Assembly: GCA_023953845.1 (NCBI GenBank)
Contig: JAMLJC010000001.1
Location: 3,730,501-3,794,500, forward strand
Direction: 5' to 3'
Length of the DNA stretch: 64,000 nucleotides
From: Rhizobiaceae bacterium
GTDB lineage: Bacteria; Pseudomonadota; Alphaproteobacteria; Rhizobiales; Rhizobiaceae
Shown: positions 17,833 through 27,833 of the stretch, one piece after another
Position numbering within the stretch: the stretch's first letter is position 1
Layout of the letters: every line of letters starts with the position of its first letter
Translations under genes and position numbers: made by a program
The notes under the pieces: generated by a model
Database searches by the model: none
Told to the model about the DNA's origin: nothing
What the model saw: only the letters and a program-made list of their open reading frames with translations

Positions 17833-18186
17833 ATGCCGGACAAGGTTTCCCTCGACAAGGTCACGGCCACGCCAGAAGCCGTGAAACTGCTTGACGAGAT
17901 CATCGCCGATCACGGCCCCGTCCTGTTCCACCAGTCGGGCGGCTGCTGCGATGGCTCATCGCCGATGTGCTATCCGCGCGGCGATTTCATCGTCGGTGAC
18001 CGTGACGTGCTTCTGGGCACGATCGGCGATACGCCAGTCTATATCAGCGAATCCCAATACGAGGTCTGGAAGCACACCGACCTGATACTGGACGTGGTGC
18101 CGGGCCGCGGCGGCATGTTCTCGCTCGACAATGGTCGCGAGAAGCGTTTCCTCACCCGCTCGACGGTTTGCGCCGTTCCCGGCTAG
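17833..18186 (+). CDS. DUF779 family protein
   Basis: A 117-residue protein starting at the ATG at 17833, with GAGGAGG upstream. The pattern VLFHQSGGCCDGSSPMCYPRG, with paired Cys, defines DUF779. Members are found next to acetaldehyde dehydrogenase genes, as here, and have been suggested to aid aldehyde metabolism; the biochemical role is not established. The conserved Cys residues suggest metal or thiol chemistry, which is inference. Confidence 0.9.
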   Translation: MPDKVSLDKVTATPEAVKLLDEIIADHGPVLFHQSGGCCDGSSPMCYPRGDFIVGDRDVLLGTIGDTPVYISESQYEVWKHTDLILDVVPGRGGMFSLDNGREKRFLTRSTVCAVPG

Positions 18187-18280
18187 AGTATTTCCAGCAA
18201 AAGCGTGGAGCGTTTTGCGTCCGGAAATGCGGATAAAACAAAGAGCGGTTCCGCCGATTCAGTAAAACGGGAACCGCTCG
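18187..18280. repeat. Rhizobial-type intergenic palindromic repeat
   Basis: The segment ends in a stem GAGCGGTTCC (18243-18252) / GGAACCGCTC (18270-18279) and begins with TTTCCAGCAAAAGCGTGGAG-like sequence. I recall very similar units scattered through Mesorhizobium and other Rhizobiales intergenic regions (RIME-like). Lying between two convergent genes, it may also end transcription from both sides. Confidence 0.65.
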
Positions 18281-18299
18281 AGGTTCGACGCATCACGCC

Positions 18300-20135
18300 T
18301 TATTCTGGGACGTAGCGCACCGCGCCCTTGTCCGCGGACAGCGCGAATGCCGCATAGGCGCGTAGCGCGGTGGTGACATTGCGCTTGCGCTTCTCCGCCG
18401 GTTTCCAGCCCTTCGCGTCCTGCTCCTTCCGCCGTGCCTCAAGCTCCTCGTTGGAGATCATGAGGTTGATCGTGCGGTTCGGGATGTCGATCTCGATGAT
18501 GTCGCCCTGCCGCACCAGCCCGATGGCGCCGCCGGTCGCGGCTTCCGGGGAGGCGTGGCCGATGGAGAGGCCCGACGTTCCGCCCGAGAACCGGCCGTCC
18601 GTCAGCAGCGCGCAGCTTTTGCCCAGTCCCTTCGATTTCAGGTAGCTGGTCGGATAGAGCATTTCCTGCATGCCGGGGCCGCCCTTCGGGCCTTCGTAAC
18701 GGATCACGACGACGTCGCCGGCCTTCACCTCGTTCGCCAGAATGCCCTTCACGGCGGCGTCCTGGCTTTCGTACACGACCGCCGGGCCGGTGAATTTCAG
18801 GATCGACTCGTCGACGCCGGCCGTCTTCACCACGCAGCCGTCGAGCGCGATGTTACCCTTGAGCACCGCGAGGCCGCCATCCTTGGAGAAGGGGTGGTCC
18901 GGCGAGCGGATGACGCCGTTGCGGCGGTCGAGATCAAGTTCCGTCCAGCGGTTCGACTGCGAGAAGGCCTGTGTCGTGCGCACGCCGCCCGGCGCGGCCA
19001 TGAAGAAGTTCCGCACGGTTTCGGAATTCGTGCGCGTCACGTCCCACTGGTCGATGGCGTCGCCCATGGTGACGGCATGGACCGTCGGCTCCTTGCGGTT
19101 GATGAGCCCGGCGCGGTCGAGCTGCCCGAGGATGCCCATGATGCCGCCGGCGCGGTGCACGTCCTCGACATGCACGTCGCTCTTGGCAGGCGCGACCTTG
19201 CAGAGCACCGGCACGCGACGCGACAGGGCGTCGATGTCGTCCATGGTGAAATCCACGCCGCCCTCATAGGCGGCCGCCAGGATGTGCAGCACGGTGTTGG
19301 TCGAGCCGCCCATGGCGATGTCGAGCGCCATGGCGTTCTCGAACGCCTTCTTGGTGGCGATGCTGCGCGGCAGCGCCGACTCGTCGTCCTGTTCGTAATA
19401 GCGGCGTGCGAGATCGACAATCAGGTGGCCGGCCTCGACAAAGAGCCGCTTGCGATCGGAATGCGTGGCGAGCGTCGAGCCGTTGCCCGGCAGCGACAGG
19501 CCGAGAGCCTCCGTCAGGCAGTTCATCGAATTGGCCGTGAACATGCCCGAGCAGGAGCCGCAGGTCGGGCAGGCGTTCTGCTCGATCGTCTCGACCTCCT
19601 GATCCGTATAGGCGTCGTCGGCGGCCATCACCATGGCGTCGACAAGGTCAAGCGCCTGCAGCTTGCCCCTCACGATCGCCTTGCCGGCCTCCATCGGCCC
19701 GCCGGAAACAAAAACAGCCGGTATGTTGAGGCGCATGGCGGCATTCAGCATGCCGGGCGTGATCTTGTCGCAGTTGGAAATGCAGACCATGGCGTCGGCA
19801 CAATGGCCGTTCACCATGTATTCGACCGCGTCAGCGATCACCTCGCGTGATGGTAGCGAGTAGAGCATGCCGTCGTGGCCCATGGCGATGCCGTCATCGA
19901 CCGCGATCGTGTTGAATTCCTTGGCGACGCCGCCGGCGCTCTCGATCTCCCGCGCCACCAGCTGGCCCAGATCCTTCAGGTGAACGTGGCCCGGCACGAA
20001 TTGCGTGAACGAGTTCACCACCGCGATGATCGGCTTGCCAAAATCGCCGTCCTTCATGCCTGTGGCGCGCCAGAGACCACGAGCGCCGGCCATGTTGCGG
20101 CCGTGGGTGGTTGTGCGAGAGCGATATGGGGGCAT
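18300..20135 (-). CDS. ilvD: Dihydroxy-acid dehydratase
   Basis: The 611-residue Fe-S enzyme of the third shared step of isoleucine and valine synthesis. Cluster ligands appear in [11 protein letters not shown] and [16 protein letters not shown], and the C-terminal motif [20 protein letters not shown] is intact. It starts [21 protein letters not shown], as family members do. It is a single gene, divergent from fabD with 181 bp between; two short inverted repeats lie in that gap. The long open frame on the opposite strand is a codon-bias shadow. Confidence 0.97.
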   Translation of the reverse strand: MPPYRSRTTTHGRNMAGARGLWRATGMKDGDFGKPIIAVVNSFTQFVPGHVHLKDLGQLVAREIESAGGVAKEFNTIAVDDGIAMGHDGMLYSLPSREVIADAVEYMVNGHCADAMVCISNCDKITPGMLNAAMRLNIPAVFVSGGPMEAGKAIVRGKLQALDLVDAMVMAADDAYTDQEVETIEQNACPTCGSCSGMFTANSMNCLTEALGLSLPGNGSTLATHSDRKRLFVEAGHLIVDLARRYYEQDDESALPRSIATKKAFENAMALDIAMGGSTNTVLHILAAAYEGGVDFTMDDIDALSRRVPVLCKVAPAKSDVHVEDVHRAGGIMGILGQLDRAGLINRKEPTVHAVTMGDAIDQWDVTRTNSETVRNFFMAAPGGVRTTQAFSQSNRWTELDLDRRNGVIRSPDHPFSKDGGLAVLKGNIALDGCVVKTAGVDESILKFTGPAVVYESQDAAVKGILANEVKAGDVVVIRYEGPKGGPGMQEMLYPTSYLKSKGLGKSCALLTDGRFSGGTSGLSIGHASPEAATGGAIGLVRQGDIIEIDIPNRTINLMISNEELEARRKEQDAKGWKPAEKRKRNVTTALRAYAAFALSADKGAVRYVPE

Positions 20136-20196
20136 GGATTTTCCTCAGAATGCGGCGACTGGCGATATGGCTACGACCGATACCCCGTCCTTAATA

Positions 20197-20244
20197 CCAA
20201 AGCACACTTTGGGCAATACATAACCGTACCGTACGTTACGGTAC
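20197..20244. promoter_or_regulatory. Two inverted repeats in the ilvD-fabD divergent promoter region
   Basis: GTACCGTA-CGT-TACGGTAC (20226-20244) is a perfect 8-bp inverted repeat with a 3-base centre. CCAAAG-CACA-CTTTGG (20197-20212) is a second, smaller one. The first resembles operators of TetR-type regulators. No regulator gene is adjacent. Confidence 0.5.
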
Positions 20245-20316
20245 AGCATCGCGGAGCTTGACTCGCATGGCGGCTCGCGCAACACGCGAACGATACAGGC
20301 TGGAGAAAGCAAACCG

Positions 20317-21246
20317 ATGGCGATCGCATTCACCTTTCCGGGGCAGGGAAGCCAGTCCGTTGGCATGGGCAAGGCGCTTGCGGATGCGTTTCCCGAGGCC
20401 CGCCGGGTGTTCGAGGAGGTGGACGAGGCGCTCGGCGAAAAACTGTCGCAGGTCATCTGGGAGGGGCCGGAGGATCGCTTGACCCTGACGGCCAATACCC
20501 AGCCGGCGTTGATGGCTGTGTCTCTCGCTGCGGTACGCGCGCTGGAGTCGCGCGGATTCTCCATCAAGGACAAGGTGACCTACGTCGCCGGCCATTCGCT
20601 TGGCGAATATTCTGCCCTGTGTGCAGCCGGCATGTTTTCGGTCGCCGATACGGCGCGGCTTCTGAGACTGCGCGGCAACGCCATGCAGGCGGCGGTGCCG
20701 GTGGGCGAGGGCGCCATGGCCGCCATCCTCGGCCTCGACCAGCAGGCGGTGGAAGATGCCTGCCGCGAGGCGGATTGCCAGATCGCCAACGACAATGGCA
20801 CGGGACAACTCGTGATCTCCGGCGCCAAGGCCGCGGTGGAAGAAGCGGCGCGGCTCTGCACTGAAAAGGGCGCCAAGCGCGCGCTCATGTTGCAGGTGTC
20901 TGCCCCCTTTCACTCGGCGCTGATGGCTCCCGCCGCCGACACCATGCGCGACGCCCTGGCGAAGGTGGCGAAGAATGCGCCGGTCGTGCCGGTGGTGTCT
21001 AATGTGGTGGTCGCGCCGCTTTCCGATCCGGACGAAATCGCTCAAAGACTGGTCGAACAGGTGACGGGCCGCGTGCGCTGGCGCGAGACTGTCGAGTGGT
21101 TTGCCGCCAACGGCGTGACGACGCTCTACGAGATCGGCGCAGGGAAGGTGCTATCGGGTCTGGCGAAGCGCATCGCCAGGGACGTGGCGACGGTGAACGT
21201 CTCGGCCCCTGCCGATGTGGATGCCGCACTGCCGGCGCTTGGCTGA
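20317..21246 (+). CDS. fabD: Malonyl-CoA:ACP transacylase
   Basis: A 309-residue enzyme that loads malonyl groups onto acyl carrier protein. The motif FPGQGSQSVGMG lies near the N-terminus, the catalytic Ser is in GHSLGEYSAL near residue 95, and the His in SAPFHSALM. It is the first gene of the fabD-fabG-acpP-fabF cluster; a promoter with inverted repeats lies upstream. Confidence 0.97.
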   Translation: MAIAFTFPGQGSQSVGMGKALADAFPEARRVFEEVDEALGEKLSQVIWEGPEDRLTLTANTQPALMAVSLAAVRALESRGFSIKDKVTYVAGHSLGEYSALCAAGMFSVADTARLLRLRGNAMQAAVPVGEGAMAAILGLDQQAVEDACREADCQIANDNGTGQLVISGAKAAVEEAARLCTEKGAKRALMLQVSAPFHSALMAPAADTMRDALAKVAKNAPVVPVVSNVVVAPLSDPDEIAQRLVEQVTGRVRWRETVEWFAANGVTTLYEIGAGKVLSGLAKRIARDVATVNVSAPADVDAALPALG

Positions 21247-21298
21247 GCATAAATAATAATAGGCTCTGTGCATCGGAGCCTGGACAAAGGGACGCAAC

Positions 21299-22036
21299 AT
21301 GCTTGATCTGACCGGACGCAAGGCTCTCGTGACGGGCGCCACCGGAGGCATAGGCGAGGCCATTGCGCGGTTGCTGCATGCGCAGGGCGCCATTGTTGGC
21401 ATTCATGGCACGCGCGTGGAAAGGCTGGAGGCGCTGGCCGCTGAGCTCGGCGACCGCGTAAAGCTTTTTCCGGCCAATCTTTCGGATCGCGACGAGGTCA
21501 AGGCGCTCGGCCAGAAGGCCGAGACGGAACTCGAAGGCGTCGATATTCTCGTGAACAACGCAGGCATCACCAAGGACGGCCTGTTCGTCCGCATGTCCGA
21601 TGCCGATTGGGACGCGGTGCTGGAAGTGAACCTGACGGCCGTCTTCCGGCTCACCCGGGAACTGACGCACCCGATGATGCGCCGCCGTTTCGGCCGCATT
21701 GTCAACATCACCTCCGTGGTGGCCGTCACCGGCAATCCCGGGCAGGCGAACTACATCGCCTCGAAGGCCGGCATGATCGGCTTCACCAAATCTCTGGCGC
21801 AGGAGATCGCAAGTCGCAACGTGACGGTGAACTGCGTCGCGCCGGGCTTCATCGAATCGGCGATGACCGACAAGCTCAATGACAAGCAGAAGGAAGCGAT
21901 CATGGGAGCGATTCCCATGAAGCGCATGGGAACCGGCACAGAAGTGGCCGCCGCCGTTGCCTTCCTCGCTTCCAACGAAGCCGCCTATGTCACGGGCCAG
22001 ACGATCCATGTGAATGGCGGCATGGCGATGATCTGA
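21299..22036 (+). CDS. fabG: 3-oxoacyl-ACP reductase
   Basis: A 245-residue SDR enzyme that uses NADPH to reduce 3-oxoacyl-ACP in fatty acid elongation. It has TGATGGIGEAIA at residues 12-23, VNNAGITKDGLF, and the catalytic Ser/Tyr/Lys set (NITSVV, NYIASKAGM). The start is the ATG at 21299, 52 bp after fabD. The position between fabD and acpP makes the fabG call firm despite the large SDR family. Confidence 0.97.
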   Translation: MLDLTGRKALVTGATGGIGEAIARLLHAQGAIVGIHGTRVERLEALAAELGDRVKLFPANLSDRDEVKALGQKAETELEGVDILVNNAGITKDGLFVRMSDADWDAVLEVNLTAVFRLTRELTHPMMRRRFGRIVNITSVVAVTGNPGQANYIASKAGMIGFTKSLAQEIASRNVTVNCVAPGFIESAMTDKLNDKQKEAIMGAIPMKRMGTGTEVAAAVAFLASNEAAYVTGQTIHVNGGMAMI

Positions 22037-22257
22037 CGCTCCTGCGCACGATCCGTGCCGGGTGGCGCTCCAGGGCGGTCGGGTGTCGGGTTTTCGCCTT
22101 GGACAGCCGCCGAAATTCGTGTAATGCGCCTGCCAAGCGGTCGATTTGCCCGCTCCGAAGTCGGTCGACGGTCTGGTGGAATGAAGAATCTAGACCTTGA
22201 TCGGCGACGGTCGGGCCGCTAACGAAGTGAACCAGTTCTTTTGACGAGGATGCCCAT

Positions 22258-22494
22258 ATGAGCGACACCGCAGAGCGCGTGAAGAAGATCGTTGTCGAAC
22301 ACCTCGGTGTCGACGCAGATAAGGTCACCGAGGCGGCGAGCTTCATCGACGATCTCGGCGCGGACAGCCTCGACACGGTCGAGCTCGTGATGGCGTTCGA
22401 GGAAGAGTTCGGCGTGGAAATTCCGGACGATGCCGCCGAGACGATCCTGACCGTCGGGGACGCGGTCAAGTACATCGACAAGGCTTCGGCCTGA
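22258..22494 (+). CDS. acpP: Acyl carrier protein
   Basis: A 78-residue acidic carrier. The 4'-phosphopantetheine Ser lies in [18 protein letters not shown]. It carries growing acyl chains for FabD, FabG and FabF. A 221-bp gap after fabG suggests an extra promoter, as expected for a very abundant protein. Confidence 0.98.
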   Translation: MSDTAERVKKIVVEHLGVDADKVTEAASFIDDLGADSLDTVELVMAFEEEFGVEIPDDAAETILTVGDAVKYIDKASA

Positions 22495-22531
22495 TCGCTT
22501 ACCCGCAACCGTCACGTCGGGGAGGGCGGTC

Positions 22532-23794
22532 GTGAGGCGCGTCGTCGTTACTGGCATAGGGCTTCTCTCGCCCTTTGGTGTCGGTGCCGAGCATGGTTGG
22601 CGTGAACTGCTGACCGGCCGCAGCGCCTGTCGCCGCATCACCGAGTTCGAGGTCGAAGACCTCGCCTGCAAGATCGCGCACATCATCCCGCGTGGCGACG
22701 GATCGAACGGCACGTTCAATCCGGAAGCGTTCCTTGAGCCCAAGGAACTGCGCAAGATCGGCGATTTCATTCTCTACGGAATCGCCGCGGCGGACGAGGC
22801 TCTGGCCGATTCGGGCTGGAAGCCGGAGACCGAAGCCGACAGGAACGCCACCGGCGTGATGATCGGCTCGGGCATCGGCGGCATTTCCGGCATCGCCGAG
22901 AATGCGATCCTGCTGAAGGAACGCGGGCCGCGCCGGATCAGCCCTTTCTTCATTCCGGGCAACATCATCAATCTGGTTTCCGGCCAGGTTTCGATCCGTC
23001 ATGGACTCAAGGGACCGAACCACGCGGTCGTCACCGCATGTTCGACTGGCGCGCATGCCATTGGCGACGCGTCGCGCCTGATCATGTTCGGCGATGCCGA
23101 CGTCATGCTGGCTGGCGGCGCGGAATCGCCGATCGACCGGCTCTCGATGGCGGGCTTCGCGGCCTGCCGCGCCCTTTCAACCGAGTGCAACGACACGCCG
23201 GAGAAGGCGTCGCGTCCCTATGACCGTGACCGCGACGGTTTCGTCATGGGCGAGGGCGCGGGCGTCGTCGTGCTGGAAGAGCTTGAGCATGCAAAGGCGC
23301 GCGGTGCGAAGATCTATGCCGAGGTGACCGGCTACGGCTTGACCGGCGATGCCTATCACATCACGGCTCCGGCAGAGGATGGGGATGGCGCCTATCGTTG
23401 CATGAGCGCGGCCCTGAAGCGTGCGAAACTGACGCCGGCCGACATCGACTACATCAATGCCCATGGCACCTCGACCATGGCCGACACGATCGAACTCGGC
23501 GCGGTCGAACGCCTGGTCGGCAATGCCGCGTCGAAAATCTCGATGTCCTCGACCAAGTCGTCAATCGGGCACCTGCTTGGCGCGGCCGGCGCCGCCGAGG
23601 CGATCTTTTCGGTTCTGGCCATCCGCGACAACATCGCGCCGCCGACGATCAATCTCGACAATCCCTCCGTCGAGACGGCGATCGATCTGGTGCCGCACAA
23701 GCCTCGCGAGAGACAGATCGACGTTGCCCTGTCGAACTCCTTCGGATTCGGCGGCACCAACGCGTCGCTCGTGTTCCAGCGTTATAATGACTGA
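22532..23794 (+). CDS. fabF: 3-oxoacyl-ACP synthase II
   Basis: The 420-residue condensing enzyme of fatty acid elongation. The Cys-His-His triad is visible in VTACSTGAHAI, NAHGTSTMAD and SSIGHLLGAAGA. The start is a GTG at 22532 with GGGGAGGG upstream, 37 bp after acpP. It completes the core fatty acid gene set here. Confidence 0.97.
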   Translation: MRRVVVTGIGLLSPFGVGAEHGWRELLTGRSACRRITEFEVEDLACKIAHIIPRGDGSNGTFNPEAFLEPKELRKIGDFILYGIAAADEALADSGWKPETEADRNATGVMIGSGIGGISGIAENAILLKERGPRRISPFFIPGNIINLVSGQVSIRHGLKGPNHAVVTACSTGAHAIGDASRLIMFGDADVMLAGGAESPIDRLSMAGFAACRALSTECNDTPEKASRPYDRDRDGFVMGEGAGVVVLEELEHAKARGAKIYAEVTGYGLTGDAYHITAPAEDGDGAYRCMSAALKRAKLTPADIDYINAHGTSTMADTIELGAVERLVGNAASKISMSSTKSSIGHLLGAAGAAEAIFSVLAIRDNIAPPTINLDNPSVETAIDLVPHKPRERQIDVALSNSFGFGGTNASLVFQRYND

Positions 23795-23886
23795 GTGGGC
23801 CGATCAGGCCTGCTTGCCGCGATTTTTGCCATATTCGACTTTAGTTTGTCGACCTCACCTGAGTCAGCTGAAAGTGCCGTCGACCG

Positions 23887-25065
23887 ATGACAATCGAATC
23901 TGAGAATTCAGGGAGTGCCGGGCGACGGCCGGACGGGCCGCAGACGATCGTGCCGCGTTCTGCGAACGACGTGCTCCGTCCGGAGATCGGTACGCCGCCG
24001 CCGAAGCGTTCGCGCGGTTCGCGCAACCAGTTCGTGGTTTTCCTGAATTTCCTTGTCACCACCATCTTCTTCGTTGCCATCGCCGCGGTCGTCGCCGCTT
24101 ACTTCGGCAAGCGCTCCTTCGAGGCGCCCGGGCCGGCCGCCACGGCATCGGTCGTCCAGATCAAGGAGGGAACCGGCACGCAGGAAATCGCCAACCAACT
24201 CGAGCGTCGCGGTCTGATTTCCGACGCGCGTGTCTTCCTGATCGGTACCCGGGCCTTTGGCGGCAAGGAATCGCTCAAGGCCGGCGAGTACGAGATCAAG
24301 GCGCATGCCTCGATGCGCGACATCATGAACGTCCTGCAAAGTGGCAGGTCGATCCTCTACTCGCTGACCATTCCGGAAGGGCTGACCGTCGAGCAGGCGC
24401 TGGAACGCATCCGGGACCATGAGGCGCTTTCCGGGGAGATGCCTGCTGAGATGCCCATGGAGGGCAGCCTCGCCGCCGACACCCAGCGCTTCACCCGCGG
24501 TACCTCGCGCGAGCAGATCGTCAAGAAATTGCTCGCCGACCAGAAAGCCCTGGTCGAGGAGATATGGGCACGGCGCACGAATGATCTGCCGCTTGCAAGC
24601 ATCGACGAATTCGTGACGCTCGCCTCCATCGTGGAGAAGGAGACGGGTATCGCGGACGAACGCTCGCGCGTCGCCGCCGTCTTCATCAACCGGCTGAACA
24701 AGGGAATGCGGCTGCAATCCGACCCGACGATCCTCTACGGTCTCTATGGCGGCAAGGGAAAACCCGCAGACAAGCCGATCACGCAGTCGGACCTCAAGAA
24801 GCAGACGCCCTACAATACCTACCTCATCAACGGCTTGCCGCCCACGCCGATCGCCAATCCGGGTCGCGCGGCGCTGGAGGCGGTGGCCAATCCGTCGAAG
24901 ACCGACGATCTCTACTTCGTTGCCGACGGCACCGGCGGGCACGTCTTCGCGAAAACGCTGGACGAGCACAACGAGAACGTCGCCCGCTGGCGCGAGATCG
25001 AAAAAAAGAAAGCCGAACAAGCCGGCGCGGACGGGGCGGAAGGCGCCGAGACCACCAGCCAGTAG
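23887..25065 (+). CDS. mltG: Endolytic murein transglycosylase MltG
   Basis: A 392-residue inner membrane protein that cuts nascent glycan strands. A cytoplasmic N-terminus of about 50 residues precedes one transmembrane helix (FVVFLNFLVTTIFFVAIAAV). The YceG domain holds the catalytic Glu in ASIVEKETGIADER, with AAVFINRLNKGMRLQSDPT and INGLPPTPIANPG. A Lys/Glu/Ala-rich tail follows. It lies after fabF and before yicC, a common rhizobial order. Confidence 0.95.
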   Translation: MTIESENSGSAGRRPDGPQTIVPRSANDVLRPEIGTPPPKRSRGSRNQFVVFLNFLVTTIFFVAIAAVVAAYFGKRSFEAPGPAATASVVQIKEGTGTQEIANQLERRGLISDARVFLIGTRAFGGKESLKAGEYEIKAHASMRDIMNVLQSGRSILYSLTIPEGLTVEQALERIRDHEALSGEMPAEMPMEGSLAADTQRFTRGTSREQIVKKLLADQKALVEEIWARRTNDLPLASIDEFVTLASIVEKETGIADERSRVAAVFINRLNKGMRLQSDPTILYGLYGGKGKPADKPITQSDLKKQTPYNTYLINGLPPTPIANPGRAALEAVANPSKTDDLYFVADGTGGHVFAKTLDEHNENVARWREIEKKKAEQAGADGAEGAETTSQ

Positions 25066-25117
25066 GTTGCTCGTACACTGACGGCAGGGCTCGACGGCGG
25101 GCAAAGGGGGGCGGATA

Positions 25118-26005
25118 ATGGTCTTGCAAAGCATGACAGGCTTCGCGCGCGCGTCGTCCGACGTCGCTGGCGCGCTGGTCGCCTGGGAAGTCAAGTCGGT
25201 CAACGGCAAGAGCGCCGAAGTCCGTTTCCGGCTTCCTCCCGGCTTCGAACGCCTGGAACCTGTCCTGCGGCAGATTCTGCAGAAGACCTTCGCGCGCGGC
25301 AGTTTTCAGGCGGCGCTTACGGTTTCCCGCCCGGCCTTGCCGGTCCAGCCCGTGGTCAATGAGCCGTTCCTGCGGGAACTCGCAGCTCTCGCGAAGCGGC
25401 TGGAGGAGCAGTTCGGGACAGCACCGGCAACGGCGGACGGCCTGCTGGCGGTTCGCGGCGTGCTCGACGTACCGGAGGCCGTGGAAAGTGAAGAAAGCCG
25501 CGCCATGCTCGACGAGGCGATCGCCGCCGTCTTCGGCAAGGTGCTTGGCGAGCTTGAGGTTGCAAGGCGCAATGAAGGGGCTGCGCTCGGCACGCTGCTG
25601 AGGTCGCATCTTGACCAGATGGAGGCGTTGACCCTGCGCGCGGAAGCAGATCCGTCGCGCGATCCGCGCATGATCAGGGAGCGGCTGGCGGAACAGGTGC
25701 GCCTTCTGATGGACACGGCGGCGGGTCTCGATGAGGCACGCCTCCACGCCGAGGCGGCGTTTCTGGCGACCAAGGCCGACATTCGCGAGGAGATCGACCG
25801 GCTCAGGACGCACGTCGCCTCCGGCCGCGTCCTGCTCGAGGAAGGCGGCCCGATTGGCAGGAAGCTCGACTTCCTTGCGCAGGAATTTAACCGCGAATCG
25901 AATACTTTGTGCTCAAAGTCGAACGCGGCCTCGGTGACGGCGATCGGGCTGGAGCTGAAATCGGTCGTCGACCAGTTTCGCGAGCAGGTTCAGAATCTGG
26001 AGTAG
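25118..26005 (+). CDS. YicC family endoribonuclease-like protein
   Basis: A 295-residue protein starting MVLQSMTGFARASS, the conserved YicC N-terminus, and ending with the DUF1732 region (FLAQEFNRESNTLCSKS). E. coli YicC has been reported as an endoribonuclease acting on the small RNA RyhB. It is 53 bp after mltG and only 3 bp before gmk, so probably in one transcript. Confidence 0.92.
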   Translation: MVLQSMTGFARASSDVAGALVAWEVKSVNGKSAEVRFRLPPGFERLEPVLRQILQKTFARGSFQAALTVSRPALPVQPVVNEPFLRELAALAKRLEEQFGTAPATADGLLAVRGVLDVPEAVESEESRAMLDEAIAAVFGKVLGELEVARRNEGAALGTLLRSHLDQMEALTLRAEADPSRDPRMIRERLAEQVRLLMDTAAGLDEARLHAEAAFLATKADIREEIDRLRTHVASGRVLLEEGGPIGRKLDFLAQEFNRESNTLCSKSNAASVTAIGLELKSVVDQFREQVQNLE

Positions 26006-26008
26006 AGT

Positions 26009-26662
26009 ATGACGCGAGGGACGTCAGGCGAGCGCATCGGCCGCAGGGGCCTGATGCTGGTGCTTTCCTCGCCGTCGGGCGCGGGAAAGTCGACGATCGC
26101 CCGCAACCTGCTGGAAAGCGACCATGGTTTTGAGCTTTCGGTAAGCGTCACGACGCGGCCGCGTCGCGGCAGCGAGATCGAGGGCGTGCACTACTATTTC
26201 CGCGACCTGCGCGAATTCGAGTTCATGCGGGACAATCAGGAACTGCTCGAATGGGCCGAGGTTCACGGGAATTATTACGCGACACCGCGCCGGCCGGCTG
26301 AGAAAGCGATGGCCGAAGGCCGCGACATGCTGTTCGACATAGACTGGCAGGGCGCCGTGCAGCTCAAGGAAAAGATGCGCGGCGACATCGTCTCCATCTT
26401 CATCCTGCCGCCGTCGATGGCGGAGCTGAAGACGCGGCTGCAACGGCGCGCCGAGGACGCCGCGGAAGCCATCGCGCGGCGGCTGCGGAACGCCAAGCTG
26501 GAAATCGAGCATTGGCGCGAATATGACTACGTGGTCATCAACGACGACCTAGACAGGGCCTTTTCCGAAGTCCGCGCCATCGTGACCGCCGAAAGGCTGC
26601 GCCGCGACCGGAGACCGGGCCTCTTCGAGTTCGTTTCGTCCCTGCTCGACGAGGAAATCTGA
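26009..26662 (+). CDS. gmk: Guanylate kinase
   Basis: A 217-residue kinase that turns GMP into GDP. It has the P-loop [15 protein letters not shown] near residue 20 and the GMP-binding segments [18 protein letters not shown] and [11 protein letters not shown]. The N-terminal extension of about 15 residues is usual in rhizobia. It ends 2 bp from the convergent ASCH gene. Confidence 0.97.
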   Translation: MTRGTSGERIGRRGLMLVLSSPSGAGKSTIARNLLESDHGFELSVSVTTRPRRGSEIEGVHYYFRDLREFEFMRDNQELLEWAEVHGNYYATPRRPAEKAMAEGRDMLFDIDWQGAVQLKEKMRGDIVSIFILPPSMAELKTRLQRRAEDAAEAIARRLRNAKLEIEHWREYDYVVINDDLDRAFSEVRAIVTAERLRRDRRPGLFEFVSSLLDEEI

Positions 26663-26664
26663 GA

Positions 26665-27006
26665 TCACGTCGTTCGGGCGATGATTTCGGCCGTTTCGGC
26701 AGGGGAGAGGTGTTCGACCACGACGACCTCGTCGTCCCATTCGATCGCGGGGTAGTGCTCGCGCATACCCGAAAGCATCACATCCTTCGGCCATTCACGC
26801 TCACGGCCGACGAAAGCGGCCGCGTCGGAAAGAGGCATCGCCGTCACGCGCGTCACGAGCACCACGGCTGTCAGCGCCGGATTTTCGTCGCATCGATAGG
26901 TCACGAGCCCCGGTTGGATATCGCCTTCGCGCCAGCGGATCGAGGATTTCTTCTCTCCGCTGAGGACAAGCGGATAGAGCCGCGCGACAATTCCGAGTTC
27001 CTGCAT
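26665..27006 (-). CDS. ASCH domain protein
   Basis: A 113-residue protein starting at the ATG at 27006 (MQELGIVARLYPLVLSGEKKS). The motif LSGEKKSSIRWREGDI matches the ASCH domain, a PUA-like fold thought to bind RNA; a few members are hydrolases of modified nucleosides. The open frame continues upstream as a shadow of rsmA. It begins 2 bp after the rsmA stop, so it is probably the last gene of the lptF-to-rsmA run. Its substrate is unknown. Confidence 0.82.
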   Translation of the reverse strand: MQELGIVARLYPLVLSGEKKSSIRWREGDIQPGLVTYRCDENPALTAVVLVTRVTAMPLSDAAAFVGREREWPKDVMLSGMREHYPAIEWDDEVVVVEHLSPAETAEIIARTT

Positions 27007-27008
27007 GA

Positions 27009-27833
27009 TCAGGCCTTGTTGGCGAGAGCCACGAATTCCGCGATGTCCAGCGTCTCGGCGCGGCGGGTGTCGTCTATGCCGACAGCCTCCAGCAAGGCCT
27101 TTCCCCCCAGCGATTTGAGGCTCTGGCGCAACATCTTGCGGCGTTGTCCGAAGGCGGCCTCGGTGACGCGGGCAAGCTTGCGCACATCGGCCGGCAAGGG
27201 CGTTTCGCGCGGCACCAGATGGACGACGGACGATATAACCTTCGGCGGCGGCACGAAAGCCTGCGGCGGCACATCGAACACGATCTTCGCTTCGGTTCGC
27301 CAGCCGGCCAGCACGCCGAGGCGGCCGTAGGAATCGCTGCCGGGCTTCGCCACAATGCGCTCGGCCACCTCGCGCTGGAACATGAGGGTCATGGATTGAT
27401 AGAAAGGCGGCCATTTTTCGACCGTCAGCCAGCGGACAAGCAGTTCGGTGCCGATGTTGTAGGGCAGGTTCGCCACGATTTTCGCCGGTTCGCCGCCAGC
27501 AAGGACGCTGAAATCCGTCTTGAGCGCATCGCCCGAAATGACATCGAGACGGCCCGGATAATGCTCGGACACTTCGGCAAGAGCGGCGAGACAGCGTTCG
27601 TCACGTTCGACGGCAACCACCCTGCGGACGCCATGCAGCAGTAGCGCGCGTGTCAGACCCCCAGGCCCCGGTCCCACCTCGATGACCGTCGTTTGCGAGA
27701 GATCGCCCGCCGCACGCGCAATCTTGCCGGTCAGGTTGAGGTCGAGCAGAAAATTCTGGCCGAGCGCTTTTTTGGCGGCAAGTCCGTGGCGTTCGATCAC
27801 GTCCCGGAGCGGCGGCAGGCCGTCTATGCTCAT
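27009..27833 (-). CDS. rsmA: 16S rRNA dimethyladenosine transferase
   Basis: A 274-residue SAM enzyme that dimethylates two adenosines at the 3' end of 16S rRNA. It has [15 protein letters not shown], the SAM motif [16 protein letters not shown] and the catalytic NLPYNIGT. The ATG at 27833 overlaps the pdxA stop as ATGA, so translation is coupled. The order surA-pdxA-rsmA matches E. coli. Confidence 0.97.
   Translation of the reverse strand: MSIDGLPPLRDVIERHGLAAKKALGQNFLLDLNLTGKIARAAGDLSQTTVIEVGPGPGGLTRALLLHGVRRVVAVERDERCLAALAEVSEHYPGRLDVISGDALKTDFSVLAGGEPAKIVANLPYNIGTELLVRWLTVEKWPPFYQSMTLMFQREVAERIVAKPGSDSYGRLGVLAGWRTEAKIVFDVPPQAFVPPPKVISSVVHLVPRETPLPADVRKLARVTEAAFGQRRKMLRQSLKSLGGKALLEAVGIDDTRRAETLDIAEFVALANKA

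Noticed and set aside
18555..19850. 431-codon plus-strand frame opposite ilvD
   Set aside because: Exact antisense of a clear core gene; composition (many His, Arg, Gly) is that of a codon-bias shadow.
23908..25209. 433-codon minus-strand frame opposite mltG
   Set aside because: Antisense of mltG, which has clear catalytic motifs and membrane anchor.
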